Source: an uncultured Pelagibacteraceae bacterium (lineage in GTDB: Bacteria; Pseudomonadota; Alphaproteobacteria; Pelagibacterales; Pelagibacteraceae). Taken from it: a DNA stretch of 64,000 nucleotides. Each line of letters opens with the position of its first letter. The stretch's first letter is position 1. The translations under genes and the position numbers were made by a program. Under the pieces are notes generated by a model. The model had not been told where the DNA came from. It was given only the letters and a program-made list of their open reading frames with translations, and searched no databases. The stretch spans positions 55,966 through 119,965 of the forward strand of contig CACGAM010000004.1 in assembly GCA_902571055.1 (NCBI GenBank). Reading direction: 5' to 3'. Below, piece after piece: positions 25,344 through 33,643 of the stretch.

Positions 25344-26745
25344 TACTCTTATTTAATAAAATTTGATTTTTTAAATTATCTATGTTTGTATTAAGTTCAT
25401 TATCAATTTTCTTCAGTCTTTCAATAGTCTTTACAGAATGTATTACAGTTGTGTGATCTCTATTAGCAAATGCCCTACCTATCTCTGGTAAAGATTTAGA
25501 TGTCAATGACTTCGCTAAATATATTGCTGTCTGCCTAGGTCTTACCAAGTACCTTGATCTTCTAGAAGATAACATTTCATTTTTACTGATTTTAAAAAAT
25601 TTGCATACTTCAGTTTGTATAACATCCATTGTTACCTTATTTTCTGGAATACTTAGTAGGTCTTTTAAGATGACTTTTGTTTCTGCTAAAGAAGGCACTT
25701 TGTTATAAATTCTCGAAAATGAAAATATTCTATTTAGAGCACCTACGAGCTCTCTGATGCTTGTTTTAATTTCAGTGCTAATAAAAATTTTTATTTCTTC
25801 AGATATTTCTATACTATTGGAATTAAGGTATTTTAATTCATCTGATTTAATTTTAATTATTTTATATCTTAGTTCTTTATCCGGGTTTTGAATATCAACA
25901 ACAAGCCCTCCAGAAAATCTTGATTTTATACGCTCTTGTATACGAACTAATTTACTTGGCGGGCGATCAGCTGAGACTATAATTTGTGATCCTTTATCAA
26001 GTAGAGCATTAAATGTATGAAAAAATTCTTCCTGCATTGCTTCTTTTCCATTCATAAATTGGATATCGTCAATTAACAAAACATCTGTATTTCTAAAGTA
26101 TTCCTTAAATTTTACCATATCATTTGATTTTATGGATTTTACAAATTGATACATAAATCTTTCTGCTGAAATAAACATAACCTTGTTTATGTTTTTTAAT
26201 TTCAGACCAATTGCATTCAATAAATGAGTTTTACCCATACCAACTCCACCGTAAATATAAAGAGGGTTGTAATGCGAAATATCATTTGAGACTTTTTTTG
26301 AAGCTTCAAATGCTAACCTGTTACTTTCTCCTATAACAAAATTTTCGAAATTTTTATTTGGGTCTATTCTATTGTATTGTAAGTAACTATCCTTTAAAAA
26401 AGATATGTTTTTATTTGCAAATGATTTTAAATCTGTCTTTTTTTCAGTAAGTTTGCTGTCTTTTGGTGTATCGATGATAAATTCAACTCTAATTATCTCT
26501 TTTTTTTGAATTTTGATTATTTGTAAAATTTGATCTAAATATCGTGAGGTAATCCAATCTCTGATAAATCTGGTTGAAACCGAAAGAAGTAAATAATTTT
26601 TGTATTCCTCAACAAAAACTATTTTCTTTAACCAGCTTTCAAATATTTCGCTACCAAATTTTTCTTTGAAAACTATCTGAACATCTTTCCAGATAATTTT
26701 TTTTTCAAATATTTGATCTGAATTTTGAGTTAAATTATTTCCCAT
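25333..26745 (-). CDS. dnaA: chromosomal replication initiator DnaA
   Basis: AAA+ initiator that binds DnaA boxes and opens the origin. Domain I is at 1-100 (IVFKEKFGSEIFESWLKKI). The AAA+ domain has Walker A GGVGMGKTHLL (166-176), Walker B VLLIDDIQFM and sensor motifs. Domain IV carries the DNA-binding helix-turn-helix signature: RPRQTAIYLAKSLT, then LPEIGRAFANRDHTTVIHS. Length 470 is normal. A promoter candidate lies about 190 bp upstream. Confidence 0.97.
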   Translation of the reverse strand: MGNNLTQNSDQIFEKKIIWKDVQIVFKEKFGSEIFESWLKKIVFVEEYKNYLLLSVSTRFIRDWITSRYLDQILQIIKIQKKEIIRVEFIIDTPKDSKLTEKKTDLKSFANKNISFLKDSYLQYNRIDPNKNFENFVIGESNRLAFEASKKVSNDISHYNPLYIYGGVGMGKTHLLNAIGLKLKNINKVMFISAERFMYQFVKSIKSNDMVKFKEYFRNTDVLLIDDIQFMNGKEAMQEEFFHTFNALLDKGSQIIVSADRPPSKLVRIQERIKSRFSGGLVVDIQNPDKELRYKIIKIKSDELKYLNSNSIEISEEIKIFISTEIKTSIRELVGALNRIFSFSRIYNKVPSLAETKVILKDLLSIPENKVTMDVIQTEVCKFFKISKNEMLSSRRSRYLVRPRQTAIYLAKSLTSKSLPEIGRAFANRDHTTVIHSVKTIERLKKIDNELNTNIDNLKNQILLNKSNEI

Positions 26746-27063
26746 GGAATAATTCAGTTAGAACTTTGGAAATAATTATTCAATAAAATTATTTTAATTT
26801 TAAAAAATATTTAAAATCTGCAATTGTAAAATTTAAACTAGAATGCAACTAATAGTTAAACCAAAATTAAGTTAGTACAAAAAATATTACTTAAAGTTTT
26901 TTTGTCTCTTACAATATATAGATGCCGATGAATATTTTTTATTTATATTTTGTGTCAAATTAAAAATAAATATCTTCTAAGTTGAAAAGCTTAGTTTTAA
27001 AAAAAATTTAGTGCAAAGAATTGGTTGGAATCAAAACTACTTAAAGTTGTTTATGCTACCTAA
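26746..27063 (-). promoter_or_regulatory. dnaA leader and promoter region
   Basis: 318-bp gap between rpsT and dnaA. On the minus strand a perfect TTGACA (26953-26958) is followed after 18 bases by TATTCA (26929-26934). This predicts a start near 26922 and a leader of about 175 nt, long for this genome. The repeat TACTTAAAGTT occurs twice (near 26889 and 27038). I searched by eye for TTATNCACA DnaA boxes on both strands and found none, so the region is not supported as an origin. No reading frame longer than about 13 codons was noticed. Confidence 0.45.
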
Positions 27064-27324
27064 CTAAAGGTTGTTTATTTTTTTTGTTATTCTTGAAATA
27101 TTTCTTGACGCATTTTTCTTTTTAATAATGCCAGTTTTCGCTATTTTCATTAACTCAGAATTAAGCTTTGGTAAAAATTTTAAAGCTTCATTTTTGTCTT
27201 TTTTTTCTAACAAAATATTCATTTTTTTTATAGCTTTTCTAAACCTATTCTTCCTTGATTTATTAACTACTGTTTGTTTAGAAATTCGTCTAATTCGTTT
27301 AATTGCAGATTTTGTGTTTGCCAT
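27064..27324 (-). CDS. rpsT: 30S ribosomal protein S20
   Basis: Helical primary rRNA-binding protein of the small subunit. MANTKSAIKRIRRISKQTVVNKSRKNR is the family N-terminus, so I use the ATG at 27324 rather than the upstream ATG at 27336 (MFAT...) given by the track. The protein is then 86 aa, the normal size. NASRNISRITKKIN closes the last helix. It is flanked by mutM upstream and dnaA downstream, the common alphaproteobacterial order. Confidence 0.95.
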   Translation of the reverse strand: MANTKSAIKRIRRISKQTVVNKSRKNRFRKAIKKMNILLEKKDKNEALKFLPKLNSELMKIAKTGIIKKKNASRNISRITKKINNL

Positions 27325-27375
27325 AGTCGCGAACATATAACTTGCTATTTATATGTGGTCAATAAAATAATAAAT

Positions 27376-28239
27376 TTATTTTTGACAGTTATTACAATAA
27401 AATGTTGATCTATTAGAAATAGTAAGTTTTTTAATTTTTTTTTTACATCTTAAATTAGGACAATTTTTGTTATCTTTATTGTAAACTTTAAATTCATTTT
27501 GAAATGACCCAGTGTTACCATCTGAGTTTTTAAAATCTCTTATAGATGACCCACCCTTTTGGATAGCTTTATTTAAAATATATCTTGTTGAAATGATTAT
27601 ATTTCTTATTTCTTTTAAGTTTAAGCTATTTGCTAATCTGATTGGTCTAATTTTTGAATGGAATAAAATTTCGCTTGCATAAATATTTCCAATTCCTGAG
27701 ATAATTTTTTGATCTAGTAATACACTTTTGATATTTTTTTTTGATAAATTTAAATTTTTTTTCAAGTATTCTAAATTAAAATTTTTACTTAATGGTTCAC
27801 AACCATTTCTGCTAAAGTAATTATTAAAAGCTCTCTTATTTTCAAATAGTTTTATAAATCCAAATCTTCTCGGATCGTTATAAATTATCTTAAAGTCTTT
27901 AAAATAAAAAATTAAATGATTGTGTTTTTTACCTAACACCGGAGAGTTATAAAAACTTAAATTTGTTTTTTTATTTTCAAATTTATTTTTGACTATGTGA
28001 AGTGTTCCTGACATACCAAGATGTATACAAAAAAAAGTATAGTCATCTAATGAGATTGTAATGTATTTAGCTTTTCTAGAAATATTTAATATTTTTTTAC
28101 CTTTAAGTTTTTTTTCGAAATTATTATCTACTTTGTATCTAAGGTTTCGATTATTTACTTTAACTTTAAGTATATTTCTTAAATATACGCTTTTCTGGAG
28201 TGACCGTTTGACGATTTCTACTTCTGGCAATTCTGGCAT
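27376..28239 (-). CDS. mutM: formamidopyrimidine-DNA glycosylase (Fpg/MutM)
   Basis: Removes 8-oxoguanine and other oxidised purines and nicks the abasic site. The N-terminal catalytic Pro2-Glu3 is in MPELPEVEIVKRSL. The H2TH domain lies in the middle (SGIGNIYASEILF). The C-terminal zinc finger is NCPNLRCKK...FYCNNCQK. The 287-aa length is normal. Divergent from ubiE with only 30 bp between the two start codons. Confidence 0.95.
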   Translation of the reverse strand: MPELPEVEIVKRSLQKSVYLRNILKVKVNNRNLRYKVDNNFEKKLKGKKILNISRKAKYITISLDDYTFFCIHLGMSGTLHIVKNKFENKKTNLSFYNSPVLGKKHNHLIFYFKDFKIIYNDPRRFGFIKLFENKRAFNNYFSRNGCEPLSKNFNLEYLKKNLNLSKKNIKSVLLDQKIISGIGNIYASEILFHSKIRPIRLANSLNLKEIRNIIISTRYILNKAIQKGGSSIRDFKNSDGNTGSFQNEFKVYNKDNKNCPNLRCKKKIKKLTISNRSTFYCNNCQK

Positions 28240-28269
28240 TTAATATTATATTACCATTTTAAAAAAATT

Positions 28270-28974
28270 ATGACCCAAAATTTACAACAAAATAGATCAT
28301 TCGTCGAAAATGTTTTTAGCACGGTCTTTGAAAGATATGATGTAATGAATGACTTGATGTCTTTTGGAATGCACAGAATATGGAAACAAAGGTTACTAAA
28401 CATTATGCGTCCCTCAGATGATCAATCTTTGATTGATGTAGGTTGTGGAACAGGTGATATATGCGATTTATTTTCTAAACATACGAGCAATGACACAAAA
28501 ATTTTAGCAATTGATCCAAATATTAACATGATTGAAAAATGTAAAAAAAGATTAGGCCATCTAAAAAATTTAGATTTGAAAATTTGTAACGGAGAAAAAT
28601 TGAAAGTTAAGGATAATAGTTTTGATTTTTATACAATTAGTTTTGGTCTAAGAAATACAGCAGATATTGAAAAAACCATATCAGAAGCTTATCGCGTACT
28701 AAAAAAAGGTGGTCGTTTCTTTTGTTTGGAATTTTCAAAAATTGATAATGATAATTTGGATTTTATTTACAAACAATATTCCAGGATAATTCCAAGAATC
28801 GGTAGATATGTAGTTGGAGATAGTAAGCCGTATGAATATTTAATTAAAAGTATAGAAAATTTTGTAAACCAAGAAGAGTTATTAGAAGTTTTGAAAAGTA
28901 AAAATTTCAAAAATTGTAACTACATCAATTTAAATGGTGGGATAGTTGCTATACATTATGGTTGGAAAATATAA
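28270..28974 (+). CDS. ubiE: ubiquinone/menaquinone C-methyltransferase UbiE
   Basis: SAM-dependent methyltransferase acting on the demethoxy quinone ring. The N-terminus VFSTVFERYDVMNDLMSFGMHRIWK and SAM motif LIDVGCGTGDICDLF are family signatures, with ISFGLRNTADIEK and GGRFFCLEFSKI further on. Length 234. It leads the operon ubiE-ubiB-coaBC-dut-ThiF-SH3, and its stop overlaps ubiB (TAATG). Confidence 0.95.
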   Translation: MTQNLQQNRSFVENVFSTVFERYDVMNDLMSFGMHRIWKQRLLNIMRPSDDQSLIDVGCGTGDICDLFSKHTSNDTKILAIDPNINMIEKCKKRLGHLKNLDLKICNGEKLKVKDNSFDFYTISFGLRNTADIEKTISEAYRVLKKGGRFFCLEFSKIDNDNLDFIYKQYSRIIPRIGRYVVGDSKPYEYLIKSIENFVNQEELLEVLKSKNFKNCNYINLNGGIVAIHYGWKI

Positions 28975-30542
28975 TGATAAAAAAAATTGTAACACTATTT
29001 AAAATAGCCAGAACCTTAGCATTATCAGATGCCTTAGATGTTATTTACAAAATACATCAACCACCACTTAGTCTTAAAATTTTTTTTAAATTATTTTCTA
29101 TTAAGTTTTCAAAAAAAAACAACGAAACTTCGAATTTAAGTGATGAAGAAAAACTTTGTAATTCAATTCAAAATATGGGTACGAGCTTTATAAAACTAGG
29201 TCAATTCTTATCCACAAGACCTGACATTATTGGGGAGAAGTTATCAAATAAGTTGGAAAAATTACAAGATAGAGTTCCTGAATTTCCTTTATTAGAAGCT
29301 AAAGAAATATTAAAAAAAAACATTGGTGAACAAAATTATAACTTAGTTTTAAATCTTAGTGAACCAGTAGCAGCAGCATCAATTGCACAGGTTCATAAAG
29401 CACAAATAGATGATAACGGGACAATTAAAGATGTTGCTATAAAAATTTTGAGACCAAATATAAAAAAAATTTTTAATGAACAGATTGATGCACTAATGCT
29501 TTTTGCTTATTTTGTTGAAAGTACAATTAAAAGCACAAGAAGATTGAAACTTGTTGAAGTTGTATTTTTATTGAAACAAATTACTAATCACGAGATGGAT
29601 CTTAGATTTGAGGCAGCTGCAGCAAACGAATTTGCTGAGAATACTAAAAATGACGTTGGATTTAAAGTTCCAAAAATTTATTGGAATTTTACAAGTGAGG
29701 AAGTGCTTACACTAGATTGGATTGAGGGAGTTTCAATAAGAGAGAAAAACGAATTAGAGAAGAAAAATATTAACATTAAAAGTATAGCGAATGATGTGAT
29801 TCAGCATTTTTTAAGACACGCAGTTAGAGATGGGTTTTTCCATGCGGATATGCATCAAGGGAATTTATTCGTAAATGAGAACGGTCAGATTGTGCCTGTT
29901 GATTTCGGAATAATGGGTAGAATCGATAAGATTAATAGAAGATTTCTTGCTGAGATTTTATACGGTTTTATAAAAAGAGATTATAAAAAAGTTGCAGAAG
30001 TCCATATTCTTGCAGGACTGGTCCCTAAAGATACTCAAGTTGAATCTCTTTCACAAGCTTTAAGATCTATAGGTGAGCCGATTTTTGGACAGAAAGTTAA
30101 GGATATTTCAGGGGGGAAATTGTTAAAACAATTATTTGATATTACTGATAAGTTTAATATGCAAACTCAACCTCAGCTTTTGATGTTACAGAAAACTATG
30201 GTCGTTGTGGAAGGGGTGGCAAGAAAATTAAATCCAGATACCAATATATGGGATACCTCTAAACCAGTTTTGGAAAAATGGCTAAAAGAAAGTAAAGATC
30301 CAATAAATAATTTTAAAGATACGATTAAGGATACAGCTGAAGCATTAAAAAGACTACCTGAACTTCCTGAGATAATGGACAAAGCTAATCAGGCATTAAC
30401 CTACTTGTCTAGCGGACAGATACCACAAACTTCAACATCTTATTCTGCATTTAAAGAAAAACAATTAGAAATTAAATCATTTAGAAATCAAAGTATTATT
30501 GGTATAATATTCCTTGTTTTTTTTGGTATCATAGTATTTTAA
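28974..30542 (+). CDS. ubiB: UbiB-family atypical kinase/ATPase for ubiquinone synthesis
   Basis: ABC1/ADCK/UbiB protein supporting ubiquinone synthesis. The diagnostic motif is SFIKLGQFLSTRPDII (KxGQ), the Ala-rich loop is AAASIAQVHKAQ, the catalytic region is FFHADMHQGNLFV, and the metal-binding DFG is VDFGIMG. A C-terminal hydrophobic segment (SIIGIIFLVFFGIIVF) anchors it in the membrane. The track starts it at a TTG (28962); I use the ATG at 28974, which overlaps the ubiE stop and gives 522 aa. Confidence 0.93.
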   Translation: MIKKIVTLFKIARTLALSDALDVIYKIHQPPLSLKIFFKLFSIKFSKKNNETSNLSDEEKLCNSIQNMGTSFIKLGQFLSTRPDIIGEKLSNKLEKLQDRVPEFPLLEAKEILKKNIGEQNYNLVLNLSEPVAAASIAQVHKAQIDDNGTIKDVAIKILRPNIKKIFNEQIDALMLFAYFVESTIKSTRRLKLVEVVFLLKQITNHEMDLRFEAAAANEFAENTKNDVGFKVPKIYWNFTSEEVLTLDWIEGVSIREKNELEKKNINIKSIANDVIQHFLRHAVRDGFFHADMHQGNLFVNENGQIVPVDFGIMGRIDKINRRFLAEILYGFIKRDYKKVAEVHILAGLVPKDTQVESLSQALRSIGEPIFGQKVKDISGGKLLKQLFDITDKFNMQTQPQLLMLQKTMVVVEGVARKLNPDTNIWDTSKPVLEKWLKESKDPINNFKDTIKDTAEALKRLPELPEIMDKANQALTYLSSGQIPQTSTSYSAFKEKQLEIKSFRNQSIIGIIFLVFFGIIVF

Positions 30543-30549
30543 TCTAGAA

Positions 30550-31749
30550 ATGAATTATTTAAATAATAAAAAAATACTTCTTATAATATGTGGAGGAATT
30601 TCTGCATATAAAAGTCTCGATTTAATAAGATTGCTAAAAAAAAATGGATCTAGTGTTAAAACAATTCTTACTAAATCTGCAGAGAAATTTGTTACACCTT
30701 TATCAGTGGTCTCATTATCACAAGAGAAAATTTATACAGATATATTTGATTATAATAATGAAGCTGAAATGGACCATATATCATTATCTAGGTGGGCTGA
30801 CATAGTTTTAATCGTCCCTGCAACAGCAAATACTATAGCAAAACTAAGTAATGGAATAACTGATGACCTTGCTACAACTGTTGTTTTAGCCTCAGATAAA
30901 AAAATCTTTTTAGCACCAGCAATGAATGTCAGAATGTGGGAACATGTTTCCAATAAACACAATGTTCAAAAAGTAAGAGAGTTTGGATACAATGTAATAG
31001 GCCCAGATATAGGTGATATGGCTTGTGGTGAATATGGTGAAGGAAAAATGTCGAGTGTGGAGTGTATTTTTAATGAAATTAATAATTACTTTAAAAACAT
31101 TAGTAATAATAAAAAGCTAAAAGCTTTGGTAACTGCAGGCCCCACTGTAGAGCCAATTGATCCTGTAAGATTCATATCTAATAGATCAAGCGGAAAGCAG
31201 GGATATGAAATTGCAAAAGCATTAGCTGATAATGGATACGATACAACTCTTATAACAGGGCCAACAAACCTAAAAATTCCCTCCAATTTAAGTGTAATAA
31301 AAATTAATACTGCCGATCAAATGCTTGAACAAACATTAAAAAATTTACCAGCTGATGTAGCTATCTTTTCTGCTGCCGTTTCAGACTATAAAATAGATAA
31401 CTTTAGTGAATCTAAAATTAAAAAATCAGAAAACATGAAATTAAACTTAACGAGAAACAGCGATATTCTAAACTTAGTATCTAAACATAACTCTTTAAGG
31501 CCTAAATTGGTAATTGGTTTTTCAGCAGAAACAGATAATCTCGAGAAAAATTCTAAAATTAAATTGAATGAAAAGAATTGCGACTGGATTATTGCGAATG
31601 ATGTAAGTAACAAAGATATAGGTTTTAATTCAGATTTTAACGAAGTTTCAATATTTTATAAAAATAGAAAATCAGAAATCATACCTAAAATGAAAAAAGC
31701 TTTGTTAGCAAAAGAAATTGTAGAGAAAATTAATCAAGAATTAAATTGA
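30550..31749 (+). CDS. coaBC: bifunctional phosphopantothenoylcysteine decarboxylase / phosphopantothenate--cysteine ligase
   Basis: Two consecutive steps of coenzyme A synthesis. The N-terminal FMN decarboxylase domain (about 1-185) contains LIICGGISAYKSLDLIRLL, the PASANT-like loop VPATANTIAKLSNGI and the active-site APAMNVRMW. The C-terminal ligase domain (about 190-399) contains VTAGPTVEPIDPVRFISNRS and SSGKQGYEIA. Length 399 is normal. It lies 8 bp after ubiB and 4 bp before dut, as in many bacteria. Confidence 0.95.
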   Translation: MNYLNNKKILLIICGGISAYKSLDLIRLLKKNGSSVKTILTKSAEKFVTPLSVVSLSQEKIYTDIFDYNNEAEMDHISLSRWADIVLIVPATANTIAKLSNGITDDLATTVVLASDKKIFLAPAMNVRMWEHVSNKHNVQKVREFGYNVIGPDIGDMACGEYGEGKMSSVECIFNEINNYFKNISNNKKLKALVTAGPTVEPIDPVRFISNRSSGKQGYEIAKALADNGYDTTLITGPTNLKIPSNLSVIKINTADQMLEQTLKNLPADVAIFSAAVSDYKIDNFSESKIKKSENMKLNLTRNSDILNLVSKHNSLRPKLVIGFSAETDNLEKNSKIKLNEKNCDWIIANDVSNKDIGFNSDFNEVSIFYKNRKSEIIPKMKKALLAKEIVEKINQELN

Positions 31750-31753
31750 TAAT

Positions 31754-32191
31754 ATGATCAAGGTTATGATTAAGAAACTTGATCCTAATGTTGAGATGCC
31801 TGAATATAAAACTTCAGGGTCTTCAGGTGTTGATTTAATGGCGAATTTAGATGAGAAAATTACTCTAAAATCTGGAGAGTCTTGCATAGTGCCTACTGGA
31901 TTATCTATCTCTATACCTAAAGATTGCGAGGTGCAAATTAGGCCGAGATCAGGGCTAGCAGCAAAGTCTCAAATAACAGTTTTAAATACACCAGGAACAA
32001 TTGATAGCGATTATAGGGGTGAACTTAAAATTATTCTTTTTAACCATAGTAAAAAGGAATTTATAATAAATAATAAAGATAGGATTGCACAAATGGTGCT
32101 TATGCCGATATTAAAATTCGACTTTCAAGAAACAGATGATTTAGATAATAGCGTAAGGGGATCTGGCGGGTTCGGTTCAACGGGTAAATGA
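31754..32191 (+). CDS. dut: deoxyuridine 5'-triphosphate nucleotidohydrolase
   Basis: Trimeric dUTPase that hydrolyses dUTP to dUMP and keeps uracil out of DNA. The five conserved motifs are present: SGVDLMANL, PRSGLAAK, NTPGTIDSDYRGELK, DRIAQMVLMP and RGSGGFGSTG. Length 145 is normal. Located directly after coaBC (the classic coaBC-dut pair), with an ATGA overlap to the ThiF-like gene. Confidence 0.96.
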   Translation: MIKVMIKKLDPNVEMPEYKTSGSSGVDLMANLDEKITLKSGESCIVPTGLSISIPKDCEVQIRPRSGLAAKSQITVLNTPGTIDSDYRGELKIILFNHSKKEFIINNKDRIAQMVLMPILKFDFQETDDLDNSVRGSGGFGSTGK

Positions 32192-32934
32192 GTTTTGGAT
32201 TAAACAAATACCAACTTGAAAAATATTCAAGGCAAATAATATTGAAAGACGTGGGTGCCTTAGGTCAAAAAAAAATTATTAAATCAAAGGTGTTAATCAT
32301 AGGGATGGGTGGTTTAGGTTGCCCTGTTGCAGAATTTTTAACAAGAGCAGGCATAGGAAATATAGGTATAGTTGATTTTGATAAAGTTGATTTATCAAAC
32401 ATTCATCGTCAAAGTCTTTTTAATTTAAAAGATTTAAAGAAATCAAAAGTGATAGCTGCAAAAAAAAAATTAAATAAAATTAATACTCAAACTAAAGTTA
32501 AATGTTATAATTTAAAATTAAATAAAAAAAATCAAATTAAAATTATTAAAAACTATGACTATATCGTTGATGGATCTGATAATTTCGAAACCAAACTTTT
32601 AGTAAATGATTTTTGTAAAAAATATAAAAAATTTCTTGTTACAGGTGCTATAAGTAAATTTAATGGACATATTTTTAGTTTTGATTTTAAGAATAAAAAT
32701 ACTCCTTGTATAAGAAGTTTTTATCAAGAAGAAAATATATCTGACGAAATACTAAACTGCGACTATGAGGGAATTTTAGGTACTGTGGCAAGCACGATAG
32801 GATCAATTCAATCTAATGAAATTTTAAAAAAAATATTGAATATTGGTAAAAATCTTAATGGTTATGTGCTTATTTTAGATTTATTAAATTTGAATTTTAG
32901 AAAAGTTAAATATAATAAAATAAAAAGTTTTTAG
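32188..32934 (+). CDS. ThiF/MoeB/HesA-family adenylyltransferase, zinc site lost
   Basis: E1-like enzyme that adenylates the C-terminus of a small sulfur carrier protein, as in thiamine or molybdopterin synthesis. The nucleotide loop GMGGLGCPVAEFLTRAGIG, the Asp of VDGSDNFETK and the IHRQSLF segment are intact. The likely active-site Cys is in LNCDYEGILGT. The zinc-binding pair is missing: the usual CxxC reads TPCIRSF here, and no second CxxC follows, as the protein ends soon after (248 aa). The sulfur carrier partner is not in the window. Sulfur carrier specificity (ThiS, MoaD or other) is undetermined. Confidence 0.8.
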   Translation: MSFGLNKYQLEKYSRQIILKDVGALGQKKIIKSKVLIIGMGGLGCPVAEFLTRAGIGNIGIVDFDKVDLSNIHRQSLFNLKDLKKSKVIAAKKKLNKINTQTKVKCYNLKLNKKNQIKIIKNYDYIVDGSDNFETKLLVNDFCKKYKKFLVTGAISKFNGHIFSFDFKNKNTPCIRSFYQEENISDEILNCDYEGILGTVASTIGSIQSNEILKKILNIGKNLNGYVLILDLLNLNFRKVKYNKIKSF

Positions 32935-32937
32935 CAA

Positions 32938-33387
32938 ATGTGCTTTAAAAAAATTTTAATATTCACTTACTTTATTTTTTTTTTCACAAGCAATGCATAT
33001 TCATCTGAAAGTTTTTTCTTAATGTTAAAAAATAGCAAAGTAAATGTTAGGTATGGCCCGAGCTTTAACTATCCAATTAAGTTCATATACAAAAAAAGAT
33101 TTCTTCCAGTTGAAGTAATTGACAAGAAAGAAAATTTTAGACGTATTATTGACCACAAAAAAAATAGTGGTTGGATACATATATCTCAATTACAAAAAGT
33201 GAAATCTGTAATTACATTAGATGATATTAATATTTTTAAAAAACCCTCTAAATTTTCAAAACCAGTTGTGAAGGCAAAGACAGGAAGGCTTTTATTAATA
33301 AAAAAATGTGAAAAGAGTTGGTGTAAAATTGAAACAGGTAAATATTCAGGATGGGTTGAGGTCAGGAGTCTTTGGGGAAGAAATTAA
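32938..33387 (+). CDS. secreted SH3 (bacterial SH3b) domain protein
   Basis: 149-aa protein with a signal peptide (MCFKKILIFTYFIFFFTSNAYS) and two bacterial SH3 repeats. The first is KVNVRYGPSFNYPIKFIYKK...SGWIHISQL; the second starts near ITLDDINIFKKPS and ends KYSGWVEVRSLWG. This fits the DUF1058/SH3_4 group, which binds peptidoglycan or acts at the cell envelope. Last gene of the ubiE operon, four bp after the ThiF-like gene. Confidence 0.8.
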   Translation: MCFKKILIFTYFIFFFTSNAYSSESFFLMLKNSKVNVRYGPSFNYPIKFIYKKRFLPVEVIDKKENFRRIIDHKKNSGWIHISQLQKVKSVITLDDINIFKKPSKFSKPVVKAKTGRLLLIKKCEKSWCKIETGKYSGWVEVRSLWGRN

Positions 33388-33401
33388 ATTAATTCTTTTT
33401 T
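33378..33401. terminator. weak hairpin at the SH3 / DUF2061 convergence
   Basis: AAGAAATT-AAATT-AATTCTT forms about 7 bp with one bulged A and is followed on the plus strand by a T run. It overlaps the stop codon of the SH3 gene, so any terminator is embedded in the 3' end. Confidence is low because such AT-only dyads are frequent in this genome. Confidence 0.3.
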
Positions 33402-33637
33402 GAGAATTTGTTGGTCCAAACTTTATCAAGCACAAAGTACCAGATTGAATTAGCTAACGGCTCAACTATTGCGTCCGTTAAAGCTATCATAAAGGTAACA
33501 TCAGCAATTAACATCAAACATATTATTGCTATAGCAAAATGTCCAATTGTATAAATTAGAGTTCTTAATAACGAGCCTCTATTATTTTTAAATATACTTT
33601 TACTAGTTTGAAATATACCTTGTGTAAGTTCTACCAT
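33389..33637 (-). CDS. DUF2061-family membrane protein
   Basis: 82-aa inner-membrane protein with two helices (RTLIYTIGHFAIAIICLMLIA and FMIALTDAIVEPLANSIWYFVLDKVW), ending in the WTNK that resembles the DUF2061 ending (HERVW). No molecular function is known for this family. It starts 6 bp downstream of the katG stop on the same strand, so the two are almost certainly co-transcribed, an association that has no explanation yet. Confidence 0.7.
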   Translation of the reverse strand: MVELTQGIFQTSKSIFKNNRGSLLRTLIYTIGHFAIAIICLMLIADVTFMIALTDAIVEPLANSIWYFVLDKVWTNKFSKKN

Positions 33638-33643
33638 AACAAC

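Noticed and set aside
26746-27063. Possible oriC next to dnaA
   Set aside because: No DnaA boxes, no clustered repeats of the right type; in Alphaproteobacteria oriC often lies away from dnaA.
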